A DNA stretch of 64,000 nucleotides from Saprospiraceae bacterium (GTDB lineage Bacteria; Bacteroidota; Bacteroidia; Chitinophagales; Saprospiraceae): contig JADJJU010000003.1 of assembly GCA_016706365.1 (NCBI GenBank), forward strand, positions 1 to 64,000, read 5' to 3'. The translations under genes were made by a program, and so were the position numbers. The notes beneath the pieces are model-generated. The model was not told where the DNA came from. It made no database searches and saw nothing but the letters and a program-made list of their open reading frames with translations. Positions within the stretch are counted from its first letter, which is position 1; each line of letters begins with the position of its first letter. Below, one piece after another: positions 27,614 through 36,442 of this stretch.

Positions 27614-28547
27614 ATGATCGTTTACACACCGAATAAATATTGGATAAAAGACATTTCTCACTTGTTCAGATCCTGGACCATGACACGAATCGTACGTGCA
27701 GTGGGTTGGATAGGATTATTTACAATGATTGTTGCCCTTATCAGAGATTGAATTGATTGGACAAAATATGTTTCAACCCGGGTTAAGCATTTTTCTCTTT
27801 ACTGGGAATAGTGCTATCCATCTTGTTGGTTTTCAGAACCAGTACAGCCTATGAACGCTGGTGGGAAGGACGGATGCAATGGGGTGCCCTGGTCAATCAC
27901 AGTCGTAATCTTGCTGTATCAGCTGCGGCTATGTTTCCGGAAAAGGATTTAGAAAGTAAACACAGGATGGCAGTTTTGATAACTAATTTCTGTATTGCTC
28001 TGAAGGAGCATTTGAGAGCAGGTGTCAAAGTGGAAGAATTAGTTTTTCTGTCCGAAGGAGGACAAACAGGAATATTCTTTGAAAGGTCATATACCTGGTC
28101 ATATCAGTTTACAAATTCATAGAGTGGTTGAAAAAAATGCATCGGGAAAAGAAAATAACTCAGGAAGATTTCCTGAATACCAAACCTCACACGCAGGCAT
28201 TACTTGATATTCTGGGTGCATGCGAAAGAATAAAGAAGACTCCCATTCCCTTCAGCTATAGTGTTTATATGAAAATATTTATCACAGTTTATGGCGTATT
28301 ACTTCCATTTGCACTGATCCCGGAATTGGGGTATTTGGCAGTGCCGGTTGTGATGGTAGTATTTTTCGCTTTCATCGGAGTGCAGTTGATGGCAGAGGAG
28401 ATTGAAGATCCTTTCGGCCTTGATTGTAATGACTTACCTACAGGAGATATAGCACACAATATCAAGAATAATGTGTTTGAAATTCTGGAGGCAAAATCGT
28501 CCATTGGAAAGGAACATGTTTTGGAAGAGTATGAGAAAGTGTTTTGA
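27614..28547 (+). pseudogene. Bestrophin-family channel (UPF0187), multiple frame breaks
   Basis: A bestrophin-like anion channel in several frames. The N-terminus MIVYTPNKYWIKDI and helix at 27614-27751 end in TGA. The family hallmark LVFRTSTAYERWWEGRMQWG lies in a second frame (from about 27795). After a stop at about 28122 the rest continues with FSYSVYMKIFITVYGVLLPFAL and MAEEIEDPFGLDCNDLP, the conserved bestrophin ending, to 28547. Three indels repair it to about 305 residues. It starts six bases after the reductase stop, so it belongs to the kinase-reductase operon. It is either decayed or, more likely given the pattern elsewhere, mis-sequenced. Confidence 0.8.
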
Positions 28548-28560
28548 AAAGTGAATAGTG

Positions 28561-28815
28561 AATGGTGAATGGTGGAATGTTAAATTTTAAATGTTGAATT
28601 TTAAATGTTGAATGCACACGATAGGAGGGAGTGTTTTGGATGTTTTTTAATGTTGAATTTAATGGCAAACAGCCGATAGTGAAAAGAAAGTGAAAGCCTT
28701 AGATGAGAAGAAATGGTGAATGAGGAATAGTAAATGGTGAATTTTGGAATGTTAAATTTTAAATGTTGAATTTTGAATGGCAAACAGCCGATAGTGAAAA
28801 GTGAAAAGTGAAATG
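28561..28815 (+). repeat. Low-complexity word repeat (AAATGTTGAATTTT / CAAACAGCCGATAGTG)
   Basis: Non-coding DNA made of recurring words. GAATGTTAAATTTTAAATGTTGAATTTT occurs at about 28576 and again at about 28746 in part. GGCAAACAGCCGATAGTGAAAAG occurs twice (about 28661 and 28778). GTGAATGGTGAATG-like units fill the rest. The AACAGCC word recurs in most intergenic repeats of this window. No gene is visible here. Confidence 0.7.
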
Positions 28816-28922
28816 CCTTTCTGGAGAAGGGCTATTTTATCTGAAGCTGAAACTAATAAGCTAATAATCCTCCCAAAAACGATATCCAATTCGTACTGTT
28901 AGTTAGAAAAAATCAGAAATAA

Positions 28923-30068
28923 ATGAAGCTGGCCGAAGAATTTCATCGTATCCGTCAACATACAGTGCAACTTTGTAATCGATTAGAAACAGAAGATTAT
29001 GGTCTGCAGCCTGTTTCATTTGTTAGTCCGGCAAAATGGCATTTGGCGCATACTACCTGGTTTTTTGAAACATTTATTCTGAAACCGCATCTCCTGGGTT
29101 ACAAGCCTTACAATGATCAATTTCATTTTTTCTACAACAGTTATTATGAAGCTCTGGGAGCCAGAACACTTAGGGCGGAAAGAGGTCAGTTGAGCAGACC
29201 AACCGTAAGGGAAATCTACGATTACAGATCACATGTGGATGAACAAATGCAGCGTTGGTTTGAGCTGGCAGATACGACAGAATTTGAAGATTTGGTGATT
29301 CTGGGATTTCAGCATGAACAACAGCATCAGGAATTATTGATTACAGATCTTAAATATGCTCTTTCACTTAATCCGCTTTTTCCGGCTGTGCTTGATATTG
29401 CGGAACAGGAAAAAATTAGTTCAGTAGAAGGTTTTGTACATATTCCAGAGGGCATGTATGAAATTGGATTTGAGGGCGATGGGTTTTGCTTTGACAATGA
29501 GCTGGGCCGTCATAAGGTTTTCCTTCCTGAGTTTAGTATAGATGCCAATCTGGTGACTGCGGGTCAATACCAAAGTTTTGTTGAAGCAGGTGGTTATGAG
29601 AGTCCTGAGCACTGGCATCAGGAAGGATGGGAATGGGTCAAAAACAATCATATCTCTCATCCACTGTACTGGCACTATACTGAGGATAGCTGGAAGATTT
29701 ACACTCTCAATGGATTAAAACCGTTGGAACTGAATGCTCCATTGGCACATGTGAGCTGGTATGAAGCAGCAGCTTTTGCATCCTGGAGCTGTAAGCGATT
29801 ACCTACAGAATTTGAATGGGAAGTGGCAAGCCCCTTGTTGGGATTTGGATCCAGATGGGAATGGACAGGTTCAGCTTATTTGCCATACCCGGGTTATAAA
29901 AAATTACCGGGTGCTTTGGGTGAATACAATGGTAAATTTATGGTCAACCAAATGGTGTTGCGAGGTGCGTCAGTGGCCACACCTGAAGGCCATTCAAGGG
30001 CGACTTACAGGAATTTTTTCCATGCGGATATGCGATGGCAATTCACCGGAATCAGATTGGCAGAATAA
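28923..30068 (+). CDS. egtB: Ergothioneine biosynthesis protein EgtB (sulfoxide synthase)
   Basis: A 381-residue non-haem iron enzyme that joins hercynine to a thiol (cysteine or gamma-glutamylcysteine) with oxygen to form the sulfoxide intermediate of ergothioneine. The N-terminal DinB-like helical bundle holds the iron ligands: WHLAHTTWFFE (His40/His43 region) and FQHEQQHQELLITD (HxxxH). The C-terminal half is the formylglycine-enzyme-like (SUMF/FGE) domain, from PEGMYEIGFEG to MVLRGASVATPEGHSRATYRNFF. It begins 125 bases before egtD; the pair is enough for ergothioneine if a lyase is present elsewhere. No EgtC or EgtE is nearby. Confidence 0.95.
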   Translation: MKLAEEFHRIRQHTVQLCNRLETEDYGLQPVSFVSPAKWHLAHTTWFFETFILKPHLLGYKPYNDQFHFFYNSYYEALGARTLRAERGQLSRPTVREIYDYRSHVDEQMQRWFELADTTEFEDLVILGFQHEQQHQELLITDLKYALSLNPLFPAVLDIAEQEKISSVEGFVHIPEGMYEIGFEGDGFCFDNELGRHKVFLPEFSIDANLVTAGQYQSFVEAGGYESPEHWHQEGWEWVKNNHISHPLYWHYTEDSWKIYTLNGLKPLELNAPLAHVSWYEAAAFASWSCKRLPTEFEWEVASPLLGFGSRWEWTGSAYLPYPGYKKLPGALGEYNGKFMVNQMVLRGASVATPEGHSRATYRNFFHADMRWQFTGIRLAE

Positions 30069-30193
30069 GAGCACGTCGTTTGATTGCTTAAAAGTTTTGA
30101 AACCTAACATAGCTTAAATTCGTATCTATTTATAAAAATCAGCTCCACACCTCTTTCCGAATTTCAACATTCTTGCAGGACAATACACTCCAT

Positions 30194-31174
30194 ATGAACA
30201 GCATCAAAGAAATTTCCAGGCCAACAACACTCCAGTCCAGCTTTATGAAGGACGTGAAACTTGGTCTTACATCTTTCCCTAAATATTTACCTTCCAAGTA
30301 CTTTTATGATAAAAAGGGAGATGAGCTTTTTCGCAAAATAATGGAGCTGCCGGAATATTATCTTACCAGAGCAGAATTCGAAATTTTGAAAAATTATGCA
30401 GAGGAGATTATGGGAATCATGTCAAAAAATGAAGCTTTCCGACTGGTAGAATTAGGTGCAGGAGATGGTATGAAAACAAAGGTATTATTAAAATTTCTGC
30501 TCAGGGCGGGGTATGATTTTACATATGTACCAATTGATATTTCAAAGAATGCACTCGATTTGCTTCAGGAGGATATAAGAGATGAATTTCCTTCTTTGCG
30601 TATTGAAACAGTTCAGGGTGAATACCTTGACGCCCTTTCCAGATCTTTATTTAAGGATGATCAGTCATCTTTCGTTTTATTCCTGGGTTCGAGCATTGGT
30701 AATTTTTCAATTGATGAAACGGAACAATTTTTTAATGAATTGTACAAAACACTCAAACCAGGGGATTACTTGTTGACGGGTTGGGACTTGCAAAAGAATC
30801 CGCACATTATCCTTGATGCATATAATGATTCCCAAGGAGTAACCAGAGACTTTAATCTCAATTTACTCCGCCGCATTAATAAAGATTTAGAAGCTAATTT
30901 TGATTTATCCAACTTTAGCCATTATCCGGTGTACGACCCGGAAATGGGACTGGCTAAAAGCTATTTGGTCGCAAATTCAGCAGCGACTTATAGAATCGAA
31001 GACCTGGAAATGACTGTTGATTTTGAAGCAGGGGAAGCAATTTTTATGGAAATTTCCAGAAAGTATACGCTGGATGATATTTTTAATATTGCTGATATCA
31101 GCGGGTTCAGACATGCTAATTACTGGCAGGATAAAAAATCCTATTTTATAGATACACTTTGGAGAAGAACATAA
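30194..31174 (+). CDS. egtD: L-histidine N-alpha-methyltransferase EgtD
   Basis: A 326-residue SAM-dependent methyltransferase that trimethylates histidine to hercynine, the first step of ergothioneine synthesis. Family landmarks are LPSKYFYDKKGDELFRKI and MELPEYYLTRAEFEIL at the N-terminus, the SAM motif VELGAGDGMKT, FLGSSIGNF, and the C-terminal segment SRKYTLDDI. The length matches the family (about 320). The ATG at 30194 is used; a TTG at 30173 would add seven residues. It forms an operon with egtB and matches its function. Confidence 0.95.
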   Translation: MNSIKEISRPTTLQSSFMKDVKLGLTSFPKYLPSKYFYDKKGDELFRKIMELPEYYLTRAEFEILKNYAEEIMGIMSKNEAFRLVELGAGDGMKTKVLLKFLLRAGYDFTYVPIDISKNALDLLQEDIRDEFPSLRIETVQGEYLDALSRSLFKDDQSSFVLFLGSSIGNFSIDETEQFFNELYKTLKPGDYLLTGWDLQKNPHIILDAYNDSQGVTRDFNLNLLRRINKDLEANFDLSNFSHYPVYDPEMGLAKSYLVANSAATYRIEDLEMTVDFEAGEAIFMEISRKYTLDDIFNIADISGFRHANYWQDKKSYFIDTLWRRT

Positions 31175-31187
31175 TCAGATTCTTCTG

Positions 31188-31195
31188 TACTTTTG
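31188..31195 (+). promoter_or_regulatory. Candidate -7 element before the zinc-ribbon gene
   Basis: TACTTTTG fits TAnnTTTG and ends 18 bases before the ATG at 31214. The nearest upstream TTG (31159-31161) is 26 bases away, further than ideal, so this is weak. Confidence 0.3.
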
Positions 31196-31213
31196 CAGCC
31201 CAAATTTTTTTGA

Positions 31214-31795
31214 ATGGAACGATTTGCTGACACGGGAGTAGAGTTATCTGATTATGCTACACATTTTGTGGTAGAATGTCCCCGTTGTCATGGTAAAGCT
31301 CTTGTGACCCCAACCCAGCGATTGCAATGTACTTCTTGTCATCACTCAGAAGAAAAGGGACGATGGTATGGATATGCTACGGCATATTTATCAGTCAAAT
31401 GCCGGGAATGTCACGAGCAAATCAGAGAAACTTACGTCTGGAAAAATGGCTCCAAAAGTGTGCACAGTGTCTGCAAAAACTGCGGAGATTCCACACATTA
31501 TGATGCAAGTATCATGAGGCATCCCATGCACGAAGGACGCATGACAGATAGTGTATTCGGACTTCCACTCTGGCTTCAGGATACTTATCGGGACCATCAT
31601 TTCTGGGCATTCAATTATGAGCATCTGGAAGCGTTAAACTCTTACATTCAGGCCGGTTTACGTGAACGGGGCATCGAACCAAGAAATACCATCAAGAAAA
31701 ATTCTGCCATGTTCAGCAGATTGCCTGCCTTTATGACGAAAGGATCCAATCGAAAAGACATCGTGCGTATGGTCGATGACTTGATGAGGAAGTAG
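31214..31795 (+). CDS. Conserved protein with three zinc-ribbon CxxC pairs
   Basis: A 193-residue cytoplasmic protein whose N-terminal 100 residues carry zinc-ribbon knuckles: VECPRCHGKALV, LQCTSCHHSE, VKCRECHEQI and VCKNCGDST, that is four CxxC pairs for two zinc sites. The C-terminal half is helical (LPLWLQDTYRDHHFWAFNYEHLE...). Many Bacteroidota genomes carry such a protein, but its role is unknown to me. It starts 39 bases after egtD on the same strand, so it may be co-transcribed with the ergothioneine genes; a link to that pathway is not shown. Confidence 0.75.
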   Translation: MERFADTGVELSDYATHFVVECPRCHGKALVTPTQRLQCTSCHHSEEKGRWYGYATAYLSVKCRECHEQIRETYVWKNGSKSVHSVCKNCGDSTHYDASIMRHPMHEGRMTDSVFGLPLWLQDTYRDHHFWAFNYEHLEALNSYIQAGLRERGIEPRNTIKKNSAMFSRLPAFMTKGSNRKDIVRMVDDLMRK

Positions 31796-31839
31796 TACAG
31801 CTCACTTCTATTGTGATTCAACCTTCATAGGTGTGACTT

Positions 31840-31950
31840 TTTTTCTTTGCAAAGCAAAGAAAAAGTGACGTATTTCATGGATCAAGCCATGAAATGTGAC
31901 GCCTTTATAATTTTTAAAGGGCCAGCCCTTTAAAAATTACAAAGGTGACG
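31840..31950. repeat. Hairpin string punctuated by GTGACG (locus C)
   Basis: Three near-perfect stem-loops follow each other. TTTTTCTTTGC-aaa-GCAAAGAAAAA (31840-31864) is followed by GTGACG. ATTTCATGG-atcaag-CCATGAAAT (31872-31895) is followed by GTGACG. CCTTT-a-TAATTTTTAAAGGG-ccag and its complement (31902-31945) are followed by TGACG. A fourth, looser stem with CGGCAGCACT and AGTGCGTGCCG follows at about 31963-31996. The stems are unrelated to one another, but the separator is constant. Confidence 0.85.
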
Positions 31951-32087
31951 ATATGCCGGGGACGGCAGCACTGTATTCCTTCTATAGTGCGTGCCGTGAA
32001 ATGAAGCTAAAAAGGCACATACCTATCAACACGGAACTTGCTATTTGTTTTTTTTGGGATTTAAAATCTTCAAATTAAAACTATAAG

Positions 32088-32196
32088 CAGCTGTTTCACA
32101 GGCAACTTGCAGCATAGGTTATAGAGTTACATTCCGGCTGTTCGCCGGAAGCCAGAAGCTAGTTGCCAGAAGCGGCTGTTTCGCTTTTATTGAGAA
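32088..32196. repeat. GGCTGTT-word mosaic
   Basis: This block holds CCGGCTGTTCGCCGG (a small palindrome with TGTTC in the loop) and AGCGGCTGTTTCGC, plus degenerate pieces of GCCAGAAGCTAGTTGCCAGAAGC. It is one of about ten such intergenic blocks in the window. No gene is visible between 31796 and 32329. Confidence 0.6.
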
Positions 32197-32329
32197 AGCT
32201 ACTTTGTATGCATAATTTATTTCTCTCTAAGTATGGGTAATCAAATTTTGGGCAATATATTTACACACATAAGATACTTTGATCCAAAGCCAAATTTTTA
32301 AATTACAATAACCCTAAAGATTACCTGAC

Positions 32330-32724
32330 ATGGAGAAAATGAGTGCCACCACAAATGCCATTAACTGGTTTGAAATTCCGATGACTGATGTACTTCGTGC
32401 AAAAGCTTTCTATGAAAGAATATTTGAAATTGAAATGATCTCTATCGATATGATGGGAATGCAGATGCATATGTTTCCTTCTGCTATGGAACCAGGCAAA
32501 GCGTCAGGTGGGCTTGTAAAAAGTGAAAATCATGTTCCTTCTCAGACCGGATGTGTTATTTATTTGAATGGAAATCCCGATCTGCAGGCTGTGCTCAACA
32601 GGATTGAACCTGCCGGAGGAAGTATCACAATGCCGAAGACTTTTATCGATGCTGATACAGGCTATATGGCATTCTCTTCATAGATTCTGAGGGCAACTCT
32701 ATGGGCCTTCACTCCAACACATAA
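32330..32724 (+). CDS. VOC (glyoxalase-like) family protein, 3' end frameshifted
   Basis: A VOC-fold protein of about 130 residues: NAINWFEIPMTDVLRAKAFYERIF, MHMFPSAMEPGKASGGLV, GCVIYLNGNPDLQAVL and GGSITMPKTFI. The frame stops at 32681-32683 right after GYMAFSS. A two-base correction near 32675 restores the family ending FIDSEGNSMGLHSNT with TAA at 32722-32724. The metal ligands of VOC enzymes would be His/Glu at strand ends; I cannot assign them. It is followed 43 bases later by the glutaminase gene. Confidence 0.8.
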
Positions 32725-32766
32725 TTGCAGCCTGGAAGCTGCAAGCTTTAATCCTGTCTCCATTCT

Positions 32767-33681
32767 ATGATCCAATGGAATTCGATTGTTTCTTCTGTTT
32801 TTGAGGAAGTGAAACTGACTGTATCTACCGGTCAGGTGGCCGATTACATCCCGCAACTCTCGGGTATAGATCCGGAAAAATATGGATTGTGTTTGACTCC
32901 GATAAGCGGCGATCAGATATGCGCAGGTGACGCCGATGAAAAATTCTCAGTTCAGAGTATTTCCAAAATATATGCTGTAGCTCTTGCTATAGCCCTCAAA
33001 GGGGAAGACATTTGGAAAAGGGTAGGAGTGGAGCCTTCCGGTAATCCCTTTAACTCTCTTGTTCAGCTGGAATATGAAAAGGGAATTCCACGAAATCCAC
33101 TGATCAATGCAGGGGCATTAGTAATATCGGACATTTTACTGACTTATCTCAAAGACCCAAAGCAGGTATTTTTGAACTTTGTCACAGCACTTTGTGGAGG
33201 AGATAAAATTCAGATCAATCCGGCAGTAGCTGAATCAGAGAAGTTAAGTGGTTTTAAGAACGCTTCCATGGCATTTTTCCTGAAGTCCTTTAATAACCTG
33301 GACAACGAGGTGCAGGATGTGCTTGATTTCTACTTCTTCCAATGCGCCATTGAGATGAGCTGCAGGGAACTGTCTCAGTCTTTTCAATTATTTGCAAAAG
33401 GTGGTATTGCTCCGGACGGCAAAAGAATTCTGACAGTGAGTCAGACGAAGCGACTCAATGCACTCATGCAAACTTGTGGATTCTACGATGAATCAGGAGA
33501 TTTTGCTTATCGTGTAGGGCTTCCCGGCAAAAGTGGGGTAGGAGGAGGCATTGTCGCAGTTCATCCCGGGCAATATTCTATTGCCGTCTGGAGTCCGCCG
33601 CTCAATAAAAAAGGAAATTCAGTGAAAGGTATGCAGACTTTAGAGTTACTAACTACGAGGAGTGGGATGTCGATTTTTTGA
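32767..33681 (+). CDS. glsA: Glutaminase (GlsA family)
   Basis: A 304-residue serine-dependent glutaminase that hydrolyses glutamine to glutamate and ammonia. The SxxK nucleophile pair is Ser64/Lys67 in FSVQSISKIYA. Other family blocks are VGVEPSGNPFNS, PRNPLINAGAL, CAIEMSCRELS, FAKGGIAPDG, and YRVGLPGKSGVGGGIVAV near the end. The length is standard. There is no signal peptide. It carries only the catalytic domain, without the STAS or cNMP extensions of some relatives. It is followed by a long non-coding repeat region, so it ends the unit that starts with the VOC gene. Confidence 0.95.
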   Translation: MIQWNSIVSSVFEEVKLTVSTGQVADYIPQLSGIDPEKYGLCLTPISGDQICAGDADEKFSVQSISKIYAVALAIALKGEDIWKRVGVEPSGNPFNSLVQLEYEKGIPRNPLINAGALVISDILLTYLKDPKQVFLNFVTALCGGDKIQINPAVAESEKLSGFKNASMAFFLKSFNNLDNEVQDVLDFYFFQCAIEMSCRELSQSFQLFAKGGIAPDGKRILTVSQTKRLNALMQTCGFYDESGDFAYRVGLPGKSGVGGGIVAVHPGQYSIAVWSPPLNKKGNSVKGMQTLELLTTRSGMSIF

Positions 33682-33737
33682 TTTGGGATATTGGGAGAGG
33701 GTAATTAGGACTATTTGTTGGAATTGGTCGAAAAACC

Positions 33738-33823
33738 GGTGACGTCCCGGCACGCGGTGCGCTTCTGCTACGCAATAGGTGACGCCTCTTTCATGTTTGC
33801 TACGCAATCAAAAGAGGTGACAG
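33738..33823. repeat. Hairpin string punctuated by GTGACG (locus D)
   Basis: GTGACGTC (33739-33746) precedes a CCCGGCACGCGGTGCG stem region with a GCTACGC loop. GTGACGCC (33779-33786) precedes CTCTTT...AAAGAG (33786-33816) around GCTACGC. GTGACAG (33817-33823) follows. It is the same architecture as loci A to C. Confidence 0.7.
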
Positions 33824-33989
33824 CTAGCGCTAAATACTAGCAGGCTCTTAATCCAAAACACACAATAATTGATTATCGAATTACTTTAAATGGACATCTA
33901 TCCTTCAAAGTTAACCAGTTGAATGCAAAATGTCTACAGCAACTGATACCTGGCAAATTGTGTAAAAACGATTTTACCGACTGTTCTAC

Positions 33990-34165
33990 TGGCTTTTCCT
34001 CAACTTCTAAACTCCTTAACTCCTCAACTTAAGGCTGTTACGATTATCCGATTCACCGAATAACCGATCCCTGGCTGTTCAACCAGCAACCAGCAACCAG
34101 CAACTCATTGTTGTTCGCCAACAGCTAATGGCCAAATGCAAAAAGCGGCTGTTTCTTATCAATTG
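33990..34165. repeat. GGCTGTT / CAACCAGCAAC word mosaic
   Basis: Words seen are AAGGCTGTTACG, CTGGCTGTTCAACCAGCAAC followed by two more CAGCAAC units, TTGTTCGCCAACAGC and AGCGGCTGTTTC. The same CAACCAGCAACCAGCAAC string recurs at about 51729. The rest of 33824-34246 holds no gene. Confidence 0.65.
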
Positions 34166-34246
34166 CCAAAGCCCGCAAAAATTTCTTCTTGCGAGCCGGC
34201 ACATCCACCTCAATTAAAAAACATCAGTTTTTTGAGGCTTTGTATT

Positions 34247-34999
34247 TTAAGTGTGGTATATACGGTTGACCAAATTGTCCAGTACGTAAGTTTCAATTTT
34301 TGCATGTAGCTTTTCATTGGCTTCCTGAAAATTATGATACATAAACATCAGGATCATGGAAAGAATCAATGCGACCAATGTAGTATCAAATGCAATATTC
34401 AAAAGTCCGGTAACTCTTTCAATTCCTGCAGCACTTACTGCTGAACTGGCTGCGCCGAGGGATGCTGCGATTCCGATCACTGTTCCAACGAATCCTATGG
34501 ATGGGATAGCCCAGGCTGTGTAACGGATGATGGATTGCTCAGAGTCACTGTTGCGGAAGTTGATTTCAGCTTGCTTGGATACCATGTCCAGTGTTTCTGA
34601 GATAGAATAGCTGGATCTGAATTTTGTACAAGCTTTTTTAATCAGATTGACCAGGATGAATGGATGCTTGCGCTCTATTTCGATCATGCTCAGTTTTATT
34701 CTGGCTACATCTTCCGGTGAGAGCACCAATTGTTCTGTCTCGGGTAAAAGATCCATGGTGAATGACTTCTCTTCATTTTTGACCTTTTTGCTCATTTTCA
34801 ATATTTCAAAGATCCCAAAGAAGAATAGAAAGTATGTCACTCCCTGAATAAATCCGCCCGGTAATTCTCCGCCGAGCATGACTATGATTCTGTGTCCGGT
34901 GCTTCCTGCCGGTAAAACCATGGCTACGAAAGCCAGAAGTACTATGATTGCAAATGCAATGAGTAAGCTAAACATGATGTTAAAATATCTCTCTTTCAT
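34247..34999 (-). CDS. MotA/TolQ/ExbB-like proton-channel protein
   Basis: A 250-residue inner-membrane protein. Helices lie at about residues 8-31 and 48-66; a cytoplasmic loop follows; then come the two conserved channel helices, AWAIPSIGFVGTVIGIAASLG (about 163-184) and GLLNIAFDTTLVALILSMILMF (about 197-220), the MotA/ExbB signature with the Thr residues lining the proton path. Such proteins form pentamers around a dimer of an ExbD/MotB-like partner; that partner is the gene just upstream (12-base gap). ZorA of the Zorya defence system belongs to the same superfamily, but the long cytoplasmic tail of ZorA is absent here. Confidence 0.85.
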   Translation of the reverse strand: MKERYFNIMFSLLIAFAIIVLLAFVAMVLPAGSTGHRIIVMLGGELPGGFIQGVTYFLFFFGIFEILKMSKKVKNEEKSFTMDLLPETEQLVLSPEDVARIKLSMIEIERKHPFILVNLIKKACTKFRSSYSISETLDMVSKQAEINFRNSDSEQSIIRYTAWAIPSIGFVGTVIGIAASLGAASSAVSAAGIERVTGLLNIAFDTTLVALILSMILMFMYHNFQEANEKLHAKIETYVLDNLVNRIYHT

Positions 35000-35011
35000 G
35001 ATTGTTGTTTT

Positions 35012-35965
35012 TTAAAATGCTTTGTTAAATCGAACTGTTTTGTCTGTTAATTCTATTGTTCCGAGTAATGTTCCGCCGCCGCTTCTATATGGTGCCGGAG
35101 AAGAGCTGATCTCTATTTGACCAAAATCTACTTTCATCGGATCTCCACCTTCGGGATTTACTGCGGTAAAACCTGATATAGTAGTTTTGCTGTTTCTAGG
35201 CTTATACATGTGTGCGTAAACCTCATACGTGCCAGGCTTCAGCTCTTTCTGGATGATGGCTTCATGCGGCTGTGTTATGAATTTCTTTGGCATTTTGATC
35301 CATTTTCCAAAGCTGGTACTTCTGTTTTGACCGTCACAAAATCTACCATCGCTTTTAAGATAAAGATCGACATCTGCTTTTTCGTCTTCCCAATTGACCA
35401 GCACTACGAAAGCGGGATTCAAACCAAACATAAAATCACCTTTTCCTGATACTTTAGTCTGTTCTTTAACAGGCTCTGATTGTGGAGTAGTGGGAGATTG
35501 AGAGGATTGACTCGTTTTTGCAATAGGTTCTGATTTTTTCGGTGTTGGCTGCGCTTTAGCTTTTTCTGCACTGGCAGTTTTCTCGGCCTGAATCAGCGTC
35601 CTTAACCTTCTATCAGCTTGAGAAAGTCTGTTTTGCAACTCCTCATTTTGTTGTTTGGTTTCAGATAATCTGTTTCTAAGCGTTAGTGTGGCATCTTCGA
35701 GACTGGATATTGTAGATTTCATTTCAGCTGCAGTTTGAATAAGAACTGCTATTTCATTTTCAGGCATAGTTGCTTTAAGAGTCTCAATAATGCTATCCAG
35801 AGTGAAGAAGTTTGATTTTAATTCAGTGATGTTTTGATCTGCGACCTGGCTTTGAATATCTGTTTTTGGAACGATGATGAACAGGATGATAACTGCTGCT
35901 AAAGCTCCTGATAACAGATCCAGGAATGACATACTGAATGCATTGATTTCTCTGCGTTGTCTCAT
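35012..35965 (-). CDS. ExbD/MotB-like membrane protein with coiled coil and YfaP-like domain
   Basis: A 317-residue protein with a short cytoplasmic N-terminus, one helix (FLDLLSGALAAVIILFIIVP, about 14-33), a periplasmic coiled coil (about 75-120), a Pro/Ser/Lys linker, and a C-terminal beta-sandwich (about 175-317). The sandwich contains FVVLVNWEDEKADVDLYLKSDG, GTYEVYAHMYKP and TTISGFTAV, as in YfaP/DUF2135-type domains. The N-terminal DLLSG plus helix matches the MotB/ZorB/ExbD type, which carries the proton-binding Asp. The usual peptidoglycan-binding OmpA domain is replaced by the YfaP-like domain. Stator partner is the following ExbB-like protein. Its ATG overlaps the stop of the zinc-ribbon gene. 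Confidence 0.8.
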   Translation of the reverse strand: MRQRREINAFSMSFLDLLSGALAAVIILFIIVPKTDIQSQVADQNITELKSNFFTLDSIIETLKATMPENEIAVLIQTAAEMKSTISSLEDATLTLRNRLSETKQQNEELQNRLSQADRRLRTLIQAEKTASAEKAKAQPTPKKSEPIAKTSQSSQSPTTPQSEPVKEQTKVSGKGDFMFGLNPAFVVLVNWEDEKADVDLYLKSDGRFCDGQNRSTSFGKWIKMPKKFITQPHEAIIQKELKPGTYEVYAHMYKPRNSKTTISGFTAVNPEGGDPMKVDFGQIEISSSPAPYRSGGGTLLGTIELTDKTVRFNKAF

Positions 35966-36348
35966 GATTCAGGATTTAAATGGCTGTGAAGAAATACCGG
36001 GTTGAAGTTTTTTTCCACATGTGCTATTGTATTCCAAATGAATCCTTCTTTTTTATAAGCAGAGATACCATTGTTGAAACCTGGAAGAGGATCTGATTTT
36101 GGATATCCACTTTCGGATTGTCTTTCAGATGGAGTTGGAGTATTTTTTCTTCCCGGAGCTGGCATTTGACAAGTAGGGCAGTTTGTATCTGTGGATGAAA
36201 CTGAAGTACCACAATTTTGACAGCTATGATGAGATTTTGTCGCTTCAGTAATTTCTCTTATAACTCCGTGTTTTTGTAAAGAAATTCTGCAAGATGGACA
36301 GTTTGTATCGGTAGTGGAAACTGATGTTCCGCAATTCAGGCATTTCAT
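35962..36348 (-). CDS. Double zinc-ribbon protein
   Basis: A 128-residue soluble protein with two nearly identical zinc ribbons: CLNCGTSVSTTDTNCPSC (residues 3-20) and CQNCGTSVSSTDTNCPTC (about 43-60). A Ser/Pro-rich linker and a C-terminal segment (GFIWNTIAHVEKNFNP) follow. The duplicated DZR modules probably bind two zinc ions and another protein. The ATG at 36348 starts right at the first ribbon; the upstream 24 residues of open frame look non-native. It overlaps the ExbD-like gene by four bases, so it is a coupled member of the ExbB/ExbD-like operon. Confidence 0.75.
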   Translation of the reverse strand: MKCLNCGTSVSTTDTNCPSCRISLQKHGVIREITEATKSHHSCQNCGTSVSSTDTNCPTCQMPAPGRKNTPTPSERQSESGYPKSDPLPGFNNGISAYKKEGFIWNTIAHVEKNFNPVFLHSHLNPES

Positions 36349-36442
36349 GTCGTAAAATTTAGAAAGTGAAAAAAGAGGGCCGACTATGATCGGGTAGATG
36401 AAACAGCCGGCCCGGGGCAACTATGAAAAGGAATTTATTATC

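Noticed and set aside
31840..31950. Simple rho-independent terminators
   Set aside because: The stems come in threes, several are AT-only, lack U-tracts after them, and are followed by the GTGACG word, also where no gene ends nearby.
34247..35965. Zorya defence system
   Set aside because: The ExbB-like and MotB-like pair recalls ZorA/ZorB, but there is no long ZorA tail, no OmpA domain, and no ZorC, ZorD or ZorE gene.
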